Positions 5,620 through 13,581 are shown, numbered from the stretch's first letter. The stretch is 13,623 nucleotides of DNA from Actinobacillus sp. (GCA_020026115.1 JAHHQY010000039.1:1-13623); one strand, 5' to 3'. Numbers and translations: made by a program. Notes: generated from the letters alone by a model not told the origin.

Positions 5620-5752
5620 CATTTTTTTAACAATTAAAACATTTATTTTACTTTTTACTGTTGAAAAAAATTTCTTGTGTTTTTTCGTTTATTTTTTAGG
5701 TCAATAGGCATAGAATAGCCGACTTTTTTACAGGAAATAGAAGTTAAGATTT
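5620..5752 (+). promoter_or_regulatory. AT-rich rapA upstream region
   Basis: Very AT-rich (long A and T runs) with no gene. TAGAAT at 5711–5716 is a reasonable -10 for rapA, with only a weak TTTATT at 5688–5693 as -35; the predicted start is near 5723. The AGGAA at 5732–5736 is too far from the ATG at 5753 to be a good ribosome-binding site, and the closer TAAGA is weak. Confidence 0.3.
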
Positions 5753-8647
5753 ATGTCATTTGTTACAGGTCAACGCTGGATTAGCGAAAGTGAAAATAAT
5801 TTAGGATTAGGGTTAATTACCGCCGTAGATGAACGCACGGTGACGATTGTTTTCCCTGCATCGGAAGAAACTCGAATTTATGCCGTAAAAAGCGCGCCTT
5901 TAACGCGCGTTACTTTTAAAGTGGGTGATGAAATTCATCATCAAGAAGGCTGGCAAGCGGAAGTTGTCGATGTGATGACACGTAATGACGTAAATATTTA
6001 TTTAGTAAAACGTTTAGATACAGGCGAAGATGCGGTGATGCAAGAGTTGGATATTGGCCATCACATCACTTTTAGTAAACCGCAAGATCGCCTTTTTAAT
6101 GCGCAAATTGATCGTAGCGATCGTTTCGTTTTACGTTACAACAGCTTTTTACATCAGCAAGCGCAATTTCAATCCCCTCTGCGTGGTTTGCGCGGTAGCC
6201 GTGTAGGCTTAATTCCTCATCAATTACATATTGCGCATGAAGCCGGTCATCGTAGCGCGCCACGCGTATTATTAGCCGATGAAGTAGGTTTAGGAAAAAC
6301 CATTGAAGCGGGTATGATTTTACAACAGCAAATCTTGGCAGAAAAAGCACAGCGCGTGTTAATCATTGTGCCAGAAAGTTTGCAACATCAATGGCTTGTT
6401 GAAATGCTCCGTCGTTTTAATTTAAATTTTTCTTTATTTGATGAAGAGCGTTGTAGCGATTTTGACGATAAAGCCGAAGGTGAAAATAATCCATTTGCGA
6501 GCGAAAATCTCATTATTTGTGCTTTAGATTGGTTAGCGACGAACCCAAAACGCGCCCAACAAGCTTTACAAGCAGAATTTGATATGTTGGTGGTTGATGA
6601 AGCCCACCATTTACAATGGGAAGTGGATAATCCAAGTGCGGAATATGCCTTAGTGGCCGCTTTTACCAAACAAATTCCTGCGGTTTTATTACTTACCGCA
6701 ACGCCTGAACAATTAGGCCAAGAAAGTCATTTTGCCCGTTTAAGTTTACTTGATCCAGAGCGTTTTTATGATTACAACGCTTTCGTTAAAGAACAAGAAA
6801 ATTACCATAAAGTAGCGAAAGCCTTAACGCCGTTATTTGCTTTAAAACCTTTAACGAAAAAAGCAGAAAAAGAAATCAGCAAATTATTACCTGAACATGA
6901 CTTAAGCGCAGATTTTGCTTTATTACAAACGCCAGAAACGGCAGAAGCGAGTAAAGTTCGTGAAAATTTAATTCAACAATTGATTGACCGTCATGGCACA
7001 AGTCGCGTGCTATTTCGTAATACACGCCAAGGCGTACAAGGCTTTCCAAAACGTATTTTTGACGAAGTGTTATTGCCAATGCCAAGCCAATATACCAACA
7101 CGGTTAAAGTGATGAATATGTTAGGCGAAAGTCACAATATTGACTTAACTTATCCAGAACAAATGTTTTTAAAAATGAACCCAGAGGCTCGTTGGTGGGA
7201 TTTTGACCCACGCGTGCAATGGTTAATTCAATTCTTAAAAAAACATCCACAAGAAAAAGTATTTGTTATTTGTCGTCAAAGTTTAACGGCAACACAATTA
7301 GAACAAGCTTTACGCGAAAAAGAAGGCATTAACTCAGCCTTATTCCATGAAAAAATGAGCATTGTAGAACGCGATCGTGCGGCTGCTTATTTTGCACAGG
7401 AAGATGGCGCGCGCGTTTTATTAAGTTCAAGTGTGGGTTCTGAAGGGCGTAATTTTCAGTTTGCTTGCCATTTAGTGTTATTTGATTTACCGCAAAACCC
7501 AGATTTATTAGAACAATGTATTGGTCGATTAGATCGTATCGGGCAAGCCCGTGATGTGCATATTCACGTTCCTTGTTTTGAAAATACTCCTCCGGCGTTA
7601 TTAGCAAAATGGTTTGATAAAGGCTTAAATGCCTTTGCTGAAACCTGCCCTATGGGAATGCCATTGTTCCAAAAATTCGGCGCGGAACTAAAAAATTATT
7701 TCGCTAGCCCGGAAAAATTAGAAGGTTTTGATGAATTACTGAGCCAAACGCAAGCGGAACGAAAAGTATTACAAAAAGCTTTGGAAACAGGTCGTGACCG
7801 TTTATTAGAAATTAACTCTAATGGCGGTGAAAAAGGACAAGCTTTAGCCGAAGCGATTCGAACTCAAGATGGCGACACGGAATTAGTTAATTTCAGCTTA
7901 AAACTGTTTGATATTATCGGCGTAGAGCAAGAAGATATTGGCGAAAAATCAATTGTAATTAAGCCTAGCGCGAATATGTTAGTGCCTGATTTCCCTTATT
8001 TAAAAGAAGATGGCCTAGCCGTAACCTTTGAACGTGATTTAGCCCTAGTGCGTGAAGAAGTTGAATTTTTAAACTGGGACCACCCAATTATTCGTAACGG
8101 GATTGATTTAATTACCACAGGCGATATTGGTAAAAGTGCGGTTTCTTTGTTAATAAATAATAACTTACCGGCAGGGACGTTGTTATTAGAACTCATTTAT
8201 GTCGTCGAAGCGCAAGCACCAAAAGGCTTAGAAATTACCCGTTTCTTACCGCCAACGCCGGTACGTTTATTATTAGACGCCAAAGGAAATGAGTTAAGTA
8301 ATCAAGTGCCTTTTAACGTTTTGCAAAAACAATTACGTCCTATGAAAAAAGCAACGGCAAATTCCGTGGTGAAAATGATGCAAGGACAAATTGAACAAAT
8401 GCTAACAAAAGGTGCGGAAAAAATTAGCGAACCAGCTCGTGCTTTAATTGAAAAAGCCAAGGTACAAGCCGAAACGAGTTTAAGCCAAGAAATTATGCGT
8501 TTACAAAGTCTACAAAAAGTTAATAAAAATATTCGCCCTCAAGAAATTGACGCATTACAAACACAAAAAACGCAAGTACTCAGCCAATTAGATTTAGCTC
8601 GTTGGCGACTTGATAGCTTACGTTTAATTGTGAGTAATAAAGCATAA
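5753..8647 (+). CDS. rapA: RNA polymerase-associated SWI2/SNF2 ATPase RapA
   Basis: Recycles RNA polymerase from stalled post-termination complexes using ATP. The 964 residues match E. coli RapA (968). N-terminal Tudor-like domains start MSFVTGQRWISESE. The ATPase core shows Walker A DEVGLGKT (176–183, Lys182), IIVPESLQHQW, DEAH box 282–285, LLLTATPEQ, VLFRNTR, the HEKMSIVERDRAAAYFA block, SEGRNFQFA, and motif VI near 587–597. The RapA-specific C-terminal regions (ELIYVVEAQAPKGLE, FLPPTPVRLLLD, WRLDSLRLIV) follow to the end. Oddity: motif VI reads LLEQCIGRLDRIGQ, with Cys589 (TGT, 7517–7519) where E. coli and relatives have Arg. The later Arg residues of the motif are kept. It precedes rluA with a 9-bp gap and probably forms an operon with it. 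The gene holds the window's only exact Haemophilus-type uptake-signal core. Confidence 0.98.
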   Translation: MSFVTGQRWISESENNLGLGLITAVDERTVTIVFPASEETRIYAVKSAPLTRVTFKVGDEIHHQEGWQAEVVDVMTRNDVNIYLVKRLDTGEDAVMQELDIGHHITFSKPQDRLFNAQIDRSDRFVLRYNSFLHQQAQFQSPLRGLRGSRVGLIPHQLHIAHEAGHRSAPRVLLADEVGLGKTIEAGMILQQQILAEKAQRVLIIVPESLQHQWLVEMLRRFNLNFSLFDEERCSDFDDKAEGENNPFASENLIICALDWLATNPKRAQQALQAEFDMLVVDEAHHLQWEVDNPSAEYALVAAFTKQIPAVLLLTATPEQLGQESHFARLSLLDPERFYDYNAFVKEQENYHKVAKALTPLFALKPLTKKAEKEISKLLPEHDLSADFALLQTPETAEASKVRENLIQQLIDRHGTSRVLFRNTRQGVQGFPKRIFDEVLLPMPSQYTNTVKVMNMLGESHNIDLTYPEQMFLKMNPEARWWDFDPRVQWLIQFLKKHPQEKVFVICRQSLTATQLEQALREKEGINSALFHEKMSIVERDRAAAYFAQEDGARVLLSSSVGSEGRNFQFACHLVLFDLPQNPDLLEQCIGRLDRIGQARDVHIHVPCFENTPPALLAKWFDKGLNAFAETCPMGMPLFQKFGAELKNYFASPEKLEGFDELLSQTQAERKVLQKALETGRDRLLEINSNGGEKGQALAEAIRTQDGDTELVNFSLKLFDIIGVEQEDIGEKSIVIKPSANMLVPDFPYLKEDGLAVTFERDLALVREEVEFLNWDHPIIRNGIDLITTGDIGKSAVSLLINNNLPAGTLLLELIYVVEAQAPKGLEITRFLPPTPVRLLLDAKGNELSNQVPFNVLQKQLRPMKKATANSVVKMMQGQIEQMLTKGAEKISEPARALIEKAKVQAETSLSQEIMRLQSLQKVNKNIRPQEIDALQTQKTQVLSQLDLARWRLDSLRLIVSNKA
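8134..8142 (+). other. DNA uptake signal core (Haemophilus type)
   Basis: AAGTGCGGT inside rapA, preceded by AA and followed by T- and A-rich sequence as in the extended uptake-signal consensus. It encodes K-S-A-V in a conserved part of RapA. It is the only exact copy of this core that I found on either strand. Confidence 0.7.
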
Positions 8648-8656
8648 GGAGAAAAA

Positions 8657-9316
8657 ATGGCGTTATTGCATTACGATCCGCCTAAAACGCCTTATTTGGA
8701 CGTTTTATATCATGACGATCATATTTTGGTCGTAAATAAACCTAGTGGCTTGTTGTCCGTGCCAGGAAGCCAAGCGCAATTTTTTGACAGCGCGATGTCA
8801 CGCGTTAAAGAAAAATATGGTTTTTGCGAACCGGCTCATCGCTTAGATATGGCGACCAGCGGAATTATTATTTTTGCTATGAGCAAGCTTGCGGATCGCG
8901 AATTAAAACGTCAATTTCGCGAGCGTGAACCTAAAAAACATTATCAAGCCTTAGTTTGGGGACATGTAAAGCAAAATCAGGGTAGTGTGAATTTGCCCTT
9001 AATTTGTGATTGGGAAAATCGCCCGCGACAAAAAATTTGTTTTGTAACAGGTAAAAAAGCTCGCACCGAATTTGAGGTGTTGGAACGTTTAGCAAATAAC
9101 AGTACGCGCGTAAAATTAACGCCAATTACTGGGCGTTCTCATCAATTACGTTTGCATATGCTTGCTTTAGGGCATCCCATTTTAGGGGATAAATTTTATG
9201 CCCACCGTCAAGCTAAAGCGATGGCACCGCGTTTATATTTACATGCGGAATTTTTGCAAATTACTCATCCTAAAAGCGGTGAAGTGATGCAATTTAACGC
9301 ACCTGTGCCATTTTAA
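8657..9316 (+). CDS. rluA: Dual-specificity rRNA/tRNA pseudouridine synthase RluA
   Basis: Converts U746 of 23S rRNA and U32 of several tRNAs to pseudouridine (E. coli numbering). The 219 residues equal the E. coli length. Visible: DDHILVVNKPSGLLSVPG (21–37); the catalytic Asp64 in HRLDMATSG (61–69); the RluA hallmark ELKRQFREREPKKHY; LICDWENRPRQK; TPITGRSHQLRLHMLALGHPILGD; and the AMAPRLYLHAE motif. No S4 domain, as expected for RluA rather than RluC/D. AAGGAG at 8646–8651 overlaps the rapA stop codon and sits 5 bp ahead of the ATG, so the two genes are likely translated from one message. The pairing with rapA links RNA polymerase recycling with RNA modification only by position; a functional link is not shown. 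Confidence 0.97.
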   Translation: MALLHYDPPKTPYLDVLYHDDHILVVNKPSGLLSVPGSQAQFFDSAMSRVKEKYGFCEPAHRLDMATSGIIIFAMSKLADRELKRQFREREPKKHYQALVWGHVKQNQGSVNLPLICDWENRPRQKICFVTGKKARTEFEVLERLANNSTRVKLTPITGRSHQLRLHMLALGHPILGDKFYAHRQAKAMAPRLYLHAEFLQITHPKSGEVMQFNAPVPF

Positions 9317-9342
9317 CGTTTCGCTTTTCAGCTAAAAAACTC

Positions 9343-9379
9343 TTCGCGCCGAAAATTTGTTGTTATTTTTCGGCGCGAG
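9343..9379. repeat. CTCGCGCCGAA inverted pair, copy 2 (rluA–murI)
   Basis: The left arm TTCGCGCCGAAAA (9343–9355) pairs with TTTTCGGCGCGAG (9367–9379) with one wobble and an 11-base loop. The left arm is slightly degenerate (TTCGCGCC for CTCGCGCC). On the plus strand GTTACATTC follows, so it is a poor terminator for rluA. On the minus strand the hairpin runs into GAGTTTTTTAG, a good T-run, although no minus-strand gene is nearby. Confidence 0.8.
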
Positions 9380-9393
9380 TTACATTCTCGGCG

Positions 9394-9399
9394 TATAAT
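9394..9399 (+). promoter_or_regulatory. murI -10 element
   Basis: A perfect TATAAT about 42 bp before the murI start. The -35 position falls in the right arm of the palindromic repeat and shows no good hexamer, so promoter strength is uncertain. Confidence 0.4.
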
Positions 9400-9435
9400 T
9401 CTTTTCTTTTTTTGACGATTTATAAGAAGGTTAAC

Positions 9436-10224
9436 GTGAACGCGCGTATTCTGTTTTTTGATTCTGGTGTTGGTGGCTTAAGCGTGTATCAAGAAGTAGA
9501 AAAATTATTACCGCAAGGGCAATTTTTTTATTGTTTAGATAACGCTGCTTTTCCTTATTCGGAAAAAAGTGAACGCTTAATTACCCAGCGCGTATTGGCT
9601 TTGTGTCAGCAAATAAACGCCCAAGCGCCATTAGATTTAATTGTCATTGCTTGTAATACCGCAAGTACCGTTGTTTTGCCCACTTTGCGCGAACATTTTA
9701 CTTGTCCTATTGTTGGTACGGTGCCTGCGATAAAACCTGCTGCACGCCTTTCTTCTCAGCAACATTTGGCTTTAATTGCCACCAAAGGTACGGTGCAACG
9801 CACTTATGTGGCGAGTTTAATTGAAAAATTTGCTCAAAATTGCCAAGTAGAAAAATTCGGTTCTACTTTGTTGGTGGAAATGGCTGAGCAAAAATTGCAA
9901 GGTTATCCTGTAGATAAAGCGCAATTAAATGCGCATTTAGCGCCTTTAAAAGCCCTTAAAAGTTTGGATACGGTCGTGTTAGGTTGTACGCATTTCCCTT
10001 TTTTACGCGAAGAATTACAGCAGGCTTTACCGCAAGTGGAAAATTTTGTTGATTCAGGCAAAGCAATTGCACAGCGCGTGCTAAATTTATTAGCGAAACA
10101 AGAGATTAAAGCGCAAGAAGAGACAGGAAAAATTGTTTTTAGTAGTGCGCCTTTAAAAGAAAAATATCAGCAAATTTTTCAGCGTTTAGGCTTCCATCAA
10201 TTTGTAGAAATTCCTTTGGCATAA
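9436..10224 (+). CDS. murI: Glutamate racemase
   Basis: Interconverts L- and D-glutamate in the cytoplasm to supply D-Glu for peptidoglycan. It is cofactor-independent and uses two cysteines. I choose the GTG at 9436 (262 residues): AAGAAGG at 9424–9430 is correctly placed, and the protein then begins MNARILFFDSGVGG as the family does. A TTG at 9412 would add eight residues but lacks a ribosome-binding site. Visible: Asp9-Ser10 in FDSGVGG; substrate loop PYSEKS (40–45); first catalytic Cys73 in ACNTAST; GTVPAIKPA; second catalytic Cys184 in LGCTHFP. Length fits the Haemophilus-like short form. It lies downstream of rluA but has its own -10 element behind a palindromic repeat, so it is probably transcribed separately. 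It converges on plsB with a shared terminator. Confidence 0.95.
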   Translation: MNARILFFDSGVGGLSVYQEVEKLLPQGQFFYCLDNAAFPYSEKSERLITQRVLALCQQINAQAPLDLIVIACNTASTVVLPTLREHFTCPIVGTVPAIKPAARLSSQQHLALIATKGTVQRTYVASLIEKFAQNCQVEKFGSTLLVEMAEQKLQGYPVDKAQLNAHLAPLKALKSLDTVVLGCTHFPFLREELQQALPQVENFVDSGKAIAQRVLNLLAKQEIKAQEETGKIVFSSAPLKEKYQQIFQRLGFHQFVEIPLA

Positions 10225-10267
10225 AAAAAACTCGCGCCGAAAAAATAAATTTCGGCGCGAGTTTTTT
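10225..10267. terminator. Bidirectional terminator murI/plsB, CTCGCGCCGAA inverted pair copy 3
   Basis: An 18-bp stem: an A-run plus CTCGCGCCGAAA (10225–10242) against TTTCGGCGCGAG plus a T-run (10250–10267), with a 7-base loop. It is flanked by A's on the left and T's on the right, so it works as a terminator in both directions for convergent murI and plsB. This is the most complete and terminator-like member of the repeat family. Confidence 0.9.
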
Positions 10268-10275
10268 ATGAGTCG

Positions 10276-12714
10276 TTAGCCTTCTTTTTCACGAATGTTT
10301 TCCACCGCGCTATTGATGGTTAATAGCACTTCACTGGAAATCATTTGCTCTAAACTTTGCGCTAAATCCGTTAAAAGCGCTTCATTTGGAACCCCTTTAC
10401 TGTTGATGTAATGTTGCTCTTTTAAACTTGCGATAAAGTTGGAGAAGACCGCTTTATCGAAAAATTCAGGTGCATTGATGCCATGCAAAATAGAAAGACG
10501 ATGGGCAACAGATTGGCTTTCTTTTTCCAATTCTGCACGCGGAATAATCGGGTCATTTTGCAATAAACAAAGCGTAATATAATAGCGTTGAATAATATCG
10601 CGCACGCCAGCAGACCAAAGTTGTAAGGTGCGAACTTGCGATTTATTTATCGCTAAAATATTCGTGCTACATTGAATAACTTGTTGACGTTCAAATTCAG
10701 CCAGAATTAATTTAACGCGTTCTTTTATTTCCTCTTGGCTAAAACGCAAGAATAATTCTTTTTGCAAGAAAGGATACATTTTTTCCACCGCTTCTAAGAC
10801 CAAATCTTTTTGAATGGCTTCGTAATGTAAAATAATGCTTGCAACTAAAGAAGGTAAAACAAAAATATGCTGAATATTGTTGCGATAATAAGTCATTAAG
10901 ACCGCCGCATCACGTTTTAAGCGTACAATTTCACCAAAATTATCTTTTTCTAATAAAAGTCCCATGCGATCTAAATTTAAGGCATGTTCAAGCATCTCTT
11001 CCGGTGTTTCTTCTGGCACGATAATATCGTCAGAATAAGGAACTTGATGTAAAAAGCTTTGATAGCTCGCAAGTTGCTCTAATAATTGTTCTTTAGAAAG
11101 CGCACGTTGACGCGAAGAAAGCAGTGCCGTACCAATTAAGTTCATCGCATTGACAGCGGCCGCATTATTAATATTCACCATCACTTGATTAGAAATACTA
11201 TCCACAGCGGAATTAACCCAAGCTGGGCGTTCATCGTCATTTTGTTGCTGTTCTTTCCATTCAGGGTAATGCTGATTTAAATAATTAGAGAGCGTAATAG
11301 GTTCGCCAAAGTTAACGTAGGCTTTACCGAAATTACGTAATTTTTTAATAACGCGCAGAACTAAGCCCGCATTTTCTTTTTCTTTTTCAGCGCCACGTAA
11401 TTCTTTTGCGTAGGTATCCACTTCAATGACATGTTCATAACCAATATAAACCGGCACAATAGAAATTGGACGTGTTTGACCTTGCTGTAAAGCCTGTAAA
11501 GTCATAGACATCATCCCAGTTTTCGGCGCGAGTAAACGTCCCGTGCGTGAACGTCCCCCTTCAATAAAGTATTCGACAGAATAACCGCGATAGAAAAGTT
11601 CCGCTAAATATTCACGGAAAATCGTGGCGTATAAACGGTTACCTTTAAAGGTACGGCGGATAAAAAACGCCCCACCACGACGGAACATACTGCCCACAGG
11701 CCAGAAATTAAGGTTAATCCCCGCTGCAATATGTGGCGGAACCAAGCCTTGATGATAAAGCAAATATGAAAGTAACAAATAGTCAATATGGCTACGATGG
11801 CAAGGAATGTAGACAATTTCATGTCCATTTAAAGCTAATTTACGCGCGCGATCAGCATGTTGCACATCAATGCCTTGATACAATTTATTCCATAACCAAC
11901 GTAAGAAACGATCAGCTAAGCGTAAGCCTTCATAATTCACGTTTGCGGCAATCTCATCTAAAATTTTATAGGCTTCTTTTTCTGCTTTTTCTTGAGAAAT
12001 ATTTTTTAAACGCACTTCATCTTTAATCGCCTGTAAGATGGCAGGGGATTGTAATAATTTCTCAAACATCGCTTGGCGATTAGGTAAGCGCGGGCCAGTG
12101 GCAGAAATACGTTGTTTAGAAAAGTGAATTTTTGCCACGCGGGCTAATTTGGTCGCTAAGGTTTTATCGTTGCCGTATTTATTGACCATATAACGTAAGG
12201 AAACGGCTTGTGAAAAACGGACAAAAGTGTCACGCCCAAACCAAATCGCGGCAATCATTTTTTGAATACCATTTAAAAGACGTAATTTTGGTAAGCCTGA
12301 GCTTCCTTCATGACCTGGCGAACGCCCCCAAAGAACGGAAGCGGGAATAAGTTGCACATTTAAGCTTTCCGAATGGCGATGAAGCTCTAAATACTCATTA
12401 AAAATCTTTATTGTTTCTTTCTTGGCCGTTTTACTGCGGAAGAAACGGCTGTCTTTATCTAAAAAGATGTAACGCGGTAAGGTTTTACCATCAATAACAT
12501 TATTTTCCGCAGGGTCAGGCAAGCCTACGCTTAAACAGTTTTTACGAAAAATGACGAAATCCGCCTGTGAAGTATAAGGTAAAACATACACCACAGGTTG
12601 TTGGATATCTAAATGCAGTTCTTCAATAGGATTTTGTGGAATGGGATTATTTTTCACTAAAAAGGAAAGGGGGAACGCCAAACATTGGCGATACAAATTA
12701 AGAATAACAGACAT
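10276..12714 (-). CDS. plsB: Glycerol-3-phosphate 1-O-acyltransferase
   Basis: Inner-membrane enzyme making lysophosphatidic acid from glycerol-3-phosphate and acyl-ACP/acyl-CoA, the first step of phospholipid synthesis. From the ATG at 12714 the protein has 812 residues (E. coli 807). An upstream in-frame ATG at 12726 would add four. I prefer 12714 because the protein then begins MSVILNLYRQ like relatives and falls in register with E. coli: His306 and Asp311 of the HRSHID acyltransferase motif, FFIRRTFKGN (motif III, 350–359) and Glu385-Gly386 in EGGRSRTGR all sit at the E. coli positions. Other landmarks: VYVLPY, WGRSPG, LWNKLYQGI, PIYIGYEHV-like VPVYIGYEHV, YVNFGEP, and the long C-terminal half with LLMTYYRNN-like VLMTYYRNN. 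Neither start has a strong ribosome-binding site. It is divergent from lexA. Confidence 0.97.
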   Translation of the reverse strand: MSVILNLYRQCLAFPLSFLVKNNPIPQNPIEELHLDIQQPVVYVLPYTSQADFVIFRKNCLSVGLPDPAENNVIDGKTLPRYIFLDKDSRFFRSKTAKKETIKIFNEYLELHRHSESLNVQLIPASVLWGRSPGHEGSSGLPKLRLLNGIQKMIAAIWFGRDTFVRFSQAVSLRYMVNKYGNDKTLATKLARVAKIHFSKQRISATGPRLPNRQAMFEKLLQSPAILQAIKDEVRLKNISQEKAEKEAYKILDEIAANVNYEGLRLADRFLRWLWNKLYQGIDVQHADRARKLALNGHEIVYIPCHRSHIDYLLLSYLLYHQGLVPPHIAAGINLNFWPVGSMFRRGGAFFIRRTFKGNRLYATIFREYLAELFYRGYSVEYFIEGGRSRTGRLLAPKTGMMSMTLQALQQGQTRPISIVPVYIGYEHVIEVDTYAKELRGAEKEKENAGLVLRVIKKLRNFGKAYVNFGEPITLSNYLNQHYPEWKEQQQNDDERPAWVNSAVDSISNQVMVNINNAAAVNAMNLIGTALLSSRQRALSKEQLLEQLASYQSFLHQVPYSDDIIVPEETPEEMLEHALNLDRMGLLLEKDNFGEIVRLKRDAAVLMTYYRNNIQHIFVLPSLVASIILHYEAIQKDLVLEAVEKMYPFLQKELFLRFSQEEIKERVKLILAEFERQQVIQCSTNILAINKSQVRTLQLWSAGVRDIIQRYYITLCLLQNDPIIPRAELEKESQSVAHRLSILHGINAPEFFDKAVFSNFIASLKEQHYINSKGVPNEALLTDLAQSLEQMISSEVLLTINSAVENIREKEG
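11520..11533. repeat. Single copy of the CTCGCGCCGAA element inside plsB
   Basis: TTTTCGGCGCGAGT on the plus strand is identical over 14 bases to the right arm of copy 2 plus its next base. On the minus strand it encodes L-A-P-K in GRLLAPKTG. E. coli has GRLLDPKTG at this point, so the surrounding motif is conserved. It is the only exact copy in a coding region and has no partner arm nearby. Confidence 0.7.
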
Positions 12715-12797
12715 ACTAATTACCATTCATTTTACAAGAATTGTCATAATTTACCTTATTTCGCTTTAAAAAGTTAGCATTTTATTGCACATAAAGA

Positions 12798-12825
12798 TTG
12801 CACGCGCCGTAAATATGAATACAAT
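12798..12825 (+). promoter_or_regulatory. lexA promoter
   Basis: TTGCAC at 12798–12803 and TACAAT at 12820–12825 are 16 bp apart. The predicted start is near 12832. A second TTGCAC at 12785–12790 lacks an equally good -10. The LexA box covers roughly +6 to +21 of the transcript. Confidence 0.5.
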
Positions 12826-12836
12826 GCCAGCTTATA

Positions 12837-12852
12837 TTGTATAAAAAAACAG
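12837..12852. promoter_or_regulatory. LexA box (SOS operator) at lexA
   Basis: TTGTATAAAAAAACAG fits CTGT-N8-ACAG with one mismatch (T for the first C) and has the required AT-rich centre. It lies 8 bp before the lexA ATG, and its last base is next to the AGGGG ribosome-binding site. Autorepression of lexA by LexA is the rule in gammaproteobacteria. Confidence 0.75.
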
Positions 12853-12860
12853 GGGTTGCC

Positions 12861-13493
12861 ATGAGTAAATTAAAAAAATTAACGGCACGTCAGCAAGAAG
12901 TGTATGACTTAATTAAAAATCATATTGAAGAAACCGGTATGCCACCCACTCGCGCTGAAATTGCAAAAGAATTGGGTTTTCGTTCAGCAAATGCCGCAGA
13001 AGAGCATTTAAAAGCCTTAGCGCGAAAAGGGGTGATTGAAATTATCTCAGGTGTTTCACGAGGAATTCGTTTATTAGCCGAAGAAAGCGAACCTGAAGAA
13101 GAAGGTATTCCGCTCATTGGACGCGTTGCAGCAGGGGAACCTATTTTAGCGGAAGAACATATTGATAGCATTTATCATATTGATCCTAATATGTTTACGC
13201 CTGAAGCCAATTTCCTTTTGCGTGTGTGTGGCGAATCAATGAAAAATATCGGTATTTTAGATGGGGATTTATTAGCCGTGCACCACACAAAAGAAGTGAG
13301 AAACGGACAAGTCGTAGTGGCACGCATTGAAGATGAAGTCACAGTAAAACGTTTAGTGAAACAAGGCTCAAAAATTTACCTGCACGCAGAAAATGATGAC
13401 TTCGCACCCATCGTTGTGGATTTGAAACAAAATCCAACCTTTGAAATTGAAGGTGTGGCTGTTGGCGTAATTCGCTCTAATCGTTGGATGTAA
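12861..13493 (+). CDS. lexA: LexA repressor, SOS regulator
   Basis: Represses the SOS DNA-damage genes and cleaves itself when RecA filaments form. I choose the ATG at 12861 (210 residues): AGGGG at 12851–12855 precedes it by five bases and relatives have about 202–209 residues. A TTG at 12837 lies inside the LexA box and is rejected. The N-terminal winged helix holds LTARQQEVYDLI, TGMPPTRAEIAKELGFRSANAAEEHLKAL and the wing ISGVSRGIRLL (1–72). The linker is acidic. The self-cleavage Ala91–Gly92 is in RVAAGEP, and the catalytic dyad is Ser126 (GESMKNIG) and Lys163 (VTVKRL). All are intact and offset by +7 from E. coli. It is divergent from plsB, and its operator lies between promoter and gene. 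The stop is followed by a poorly defined termination region with an unusual repeat copy. Confidence 0.98.
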   Translation: MSKLKKLTARQQEVYDLIKNHIEETGMPPTRAEIAKELGFRSANAAEEHLKALARKGVIEIISGVSRGIRLLAEESEPEEEGIPLIGRVAAGEPILAEEHIDSIYHIDPNMFTPEANFLLRVCGESMKNIGILDGDLLAVHHTKEVRNGQVVVARIEDEVTVKRLVKQGSKIYLHAENDDFAPIVVDLKQNPTFEIEGVAVGVIRSNRWM

Positions 13494-13539
13494 GAAAAAG
13501 CGGAAAGAAAAAAAGAACGCAAGAAAATTTTTCCAAAAA

Positions 13540-13581
13540 TTCGGTGCGAGAGGAAATTTTTTTTAAGGAACTCGCGCCGAA
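13540..13581. repeat. CTCGCGCCGAA inverted pair, copy 4, arms in reversed order
   Basis: TTCGGTGCGAG (13540–13550) and CTCGCGCCGAA (13571–13581) pair over 11 bp with one G·T wobble and a 20-base loop. The arm order is opposite to copies 1–3, so the A/T-rich sides point outward. On the plus strand the stem is followed by As, not Ts, so it is not a good lexA terminator as it stands. Within the loop, GGAAA plus T8 (13552–13564) could pair with TTTCC at 13530–13534 as an alternative weak terminator. Confidence 0.7.

Noticed and set aside
9412..9435. Upstream TTG start for murI
   Set aside because: It would add eight residues not seen in the family. AAGAAGG at 9424–9430 is placed for the GTG at 9436.
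12837..12860. Upstream TTG start for lexA
   Set aside because: It lies within the LexA box, has no ribosome-binding site, and gives residues absent from relatives.
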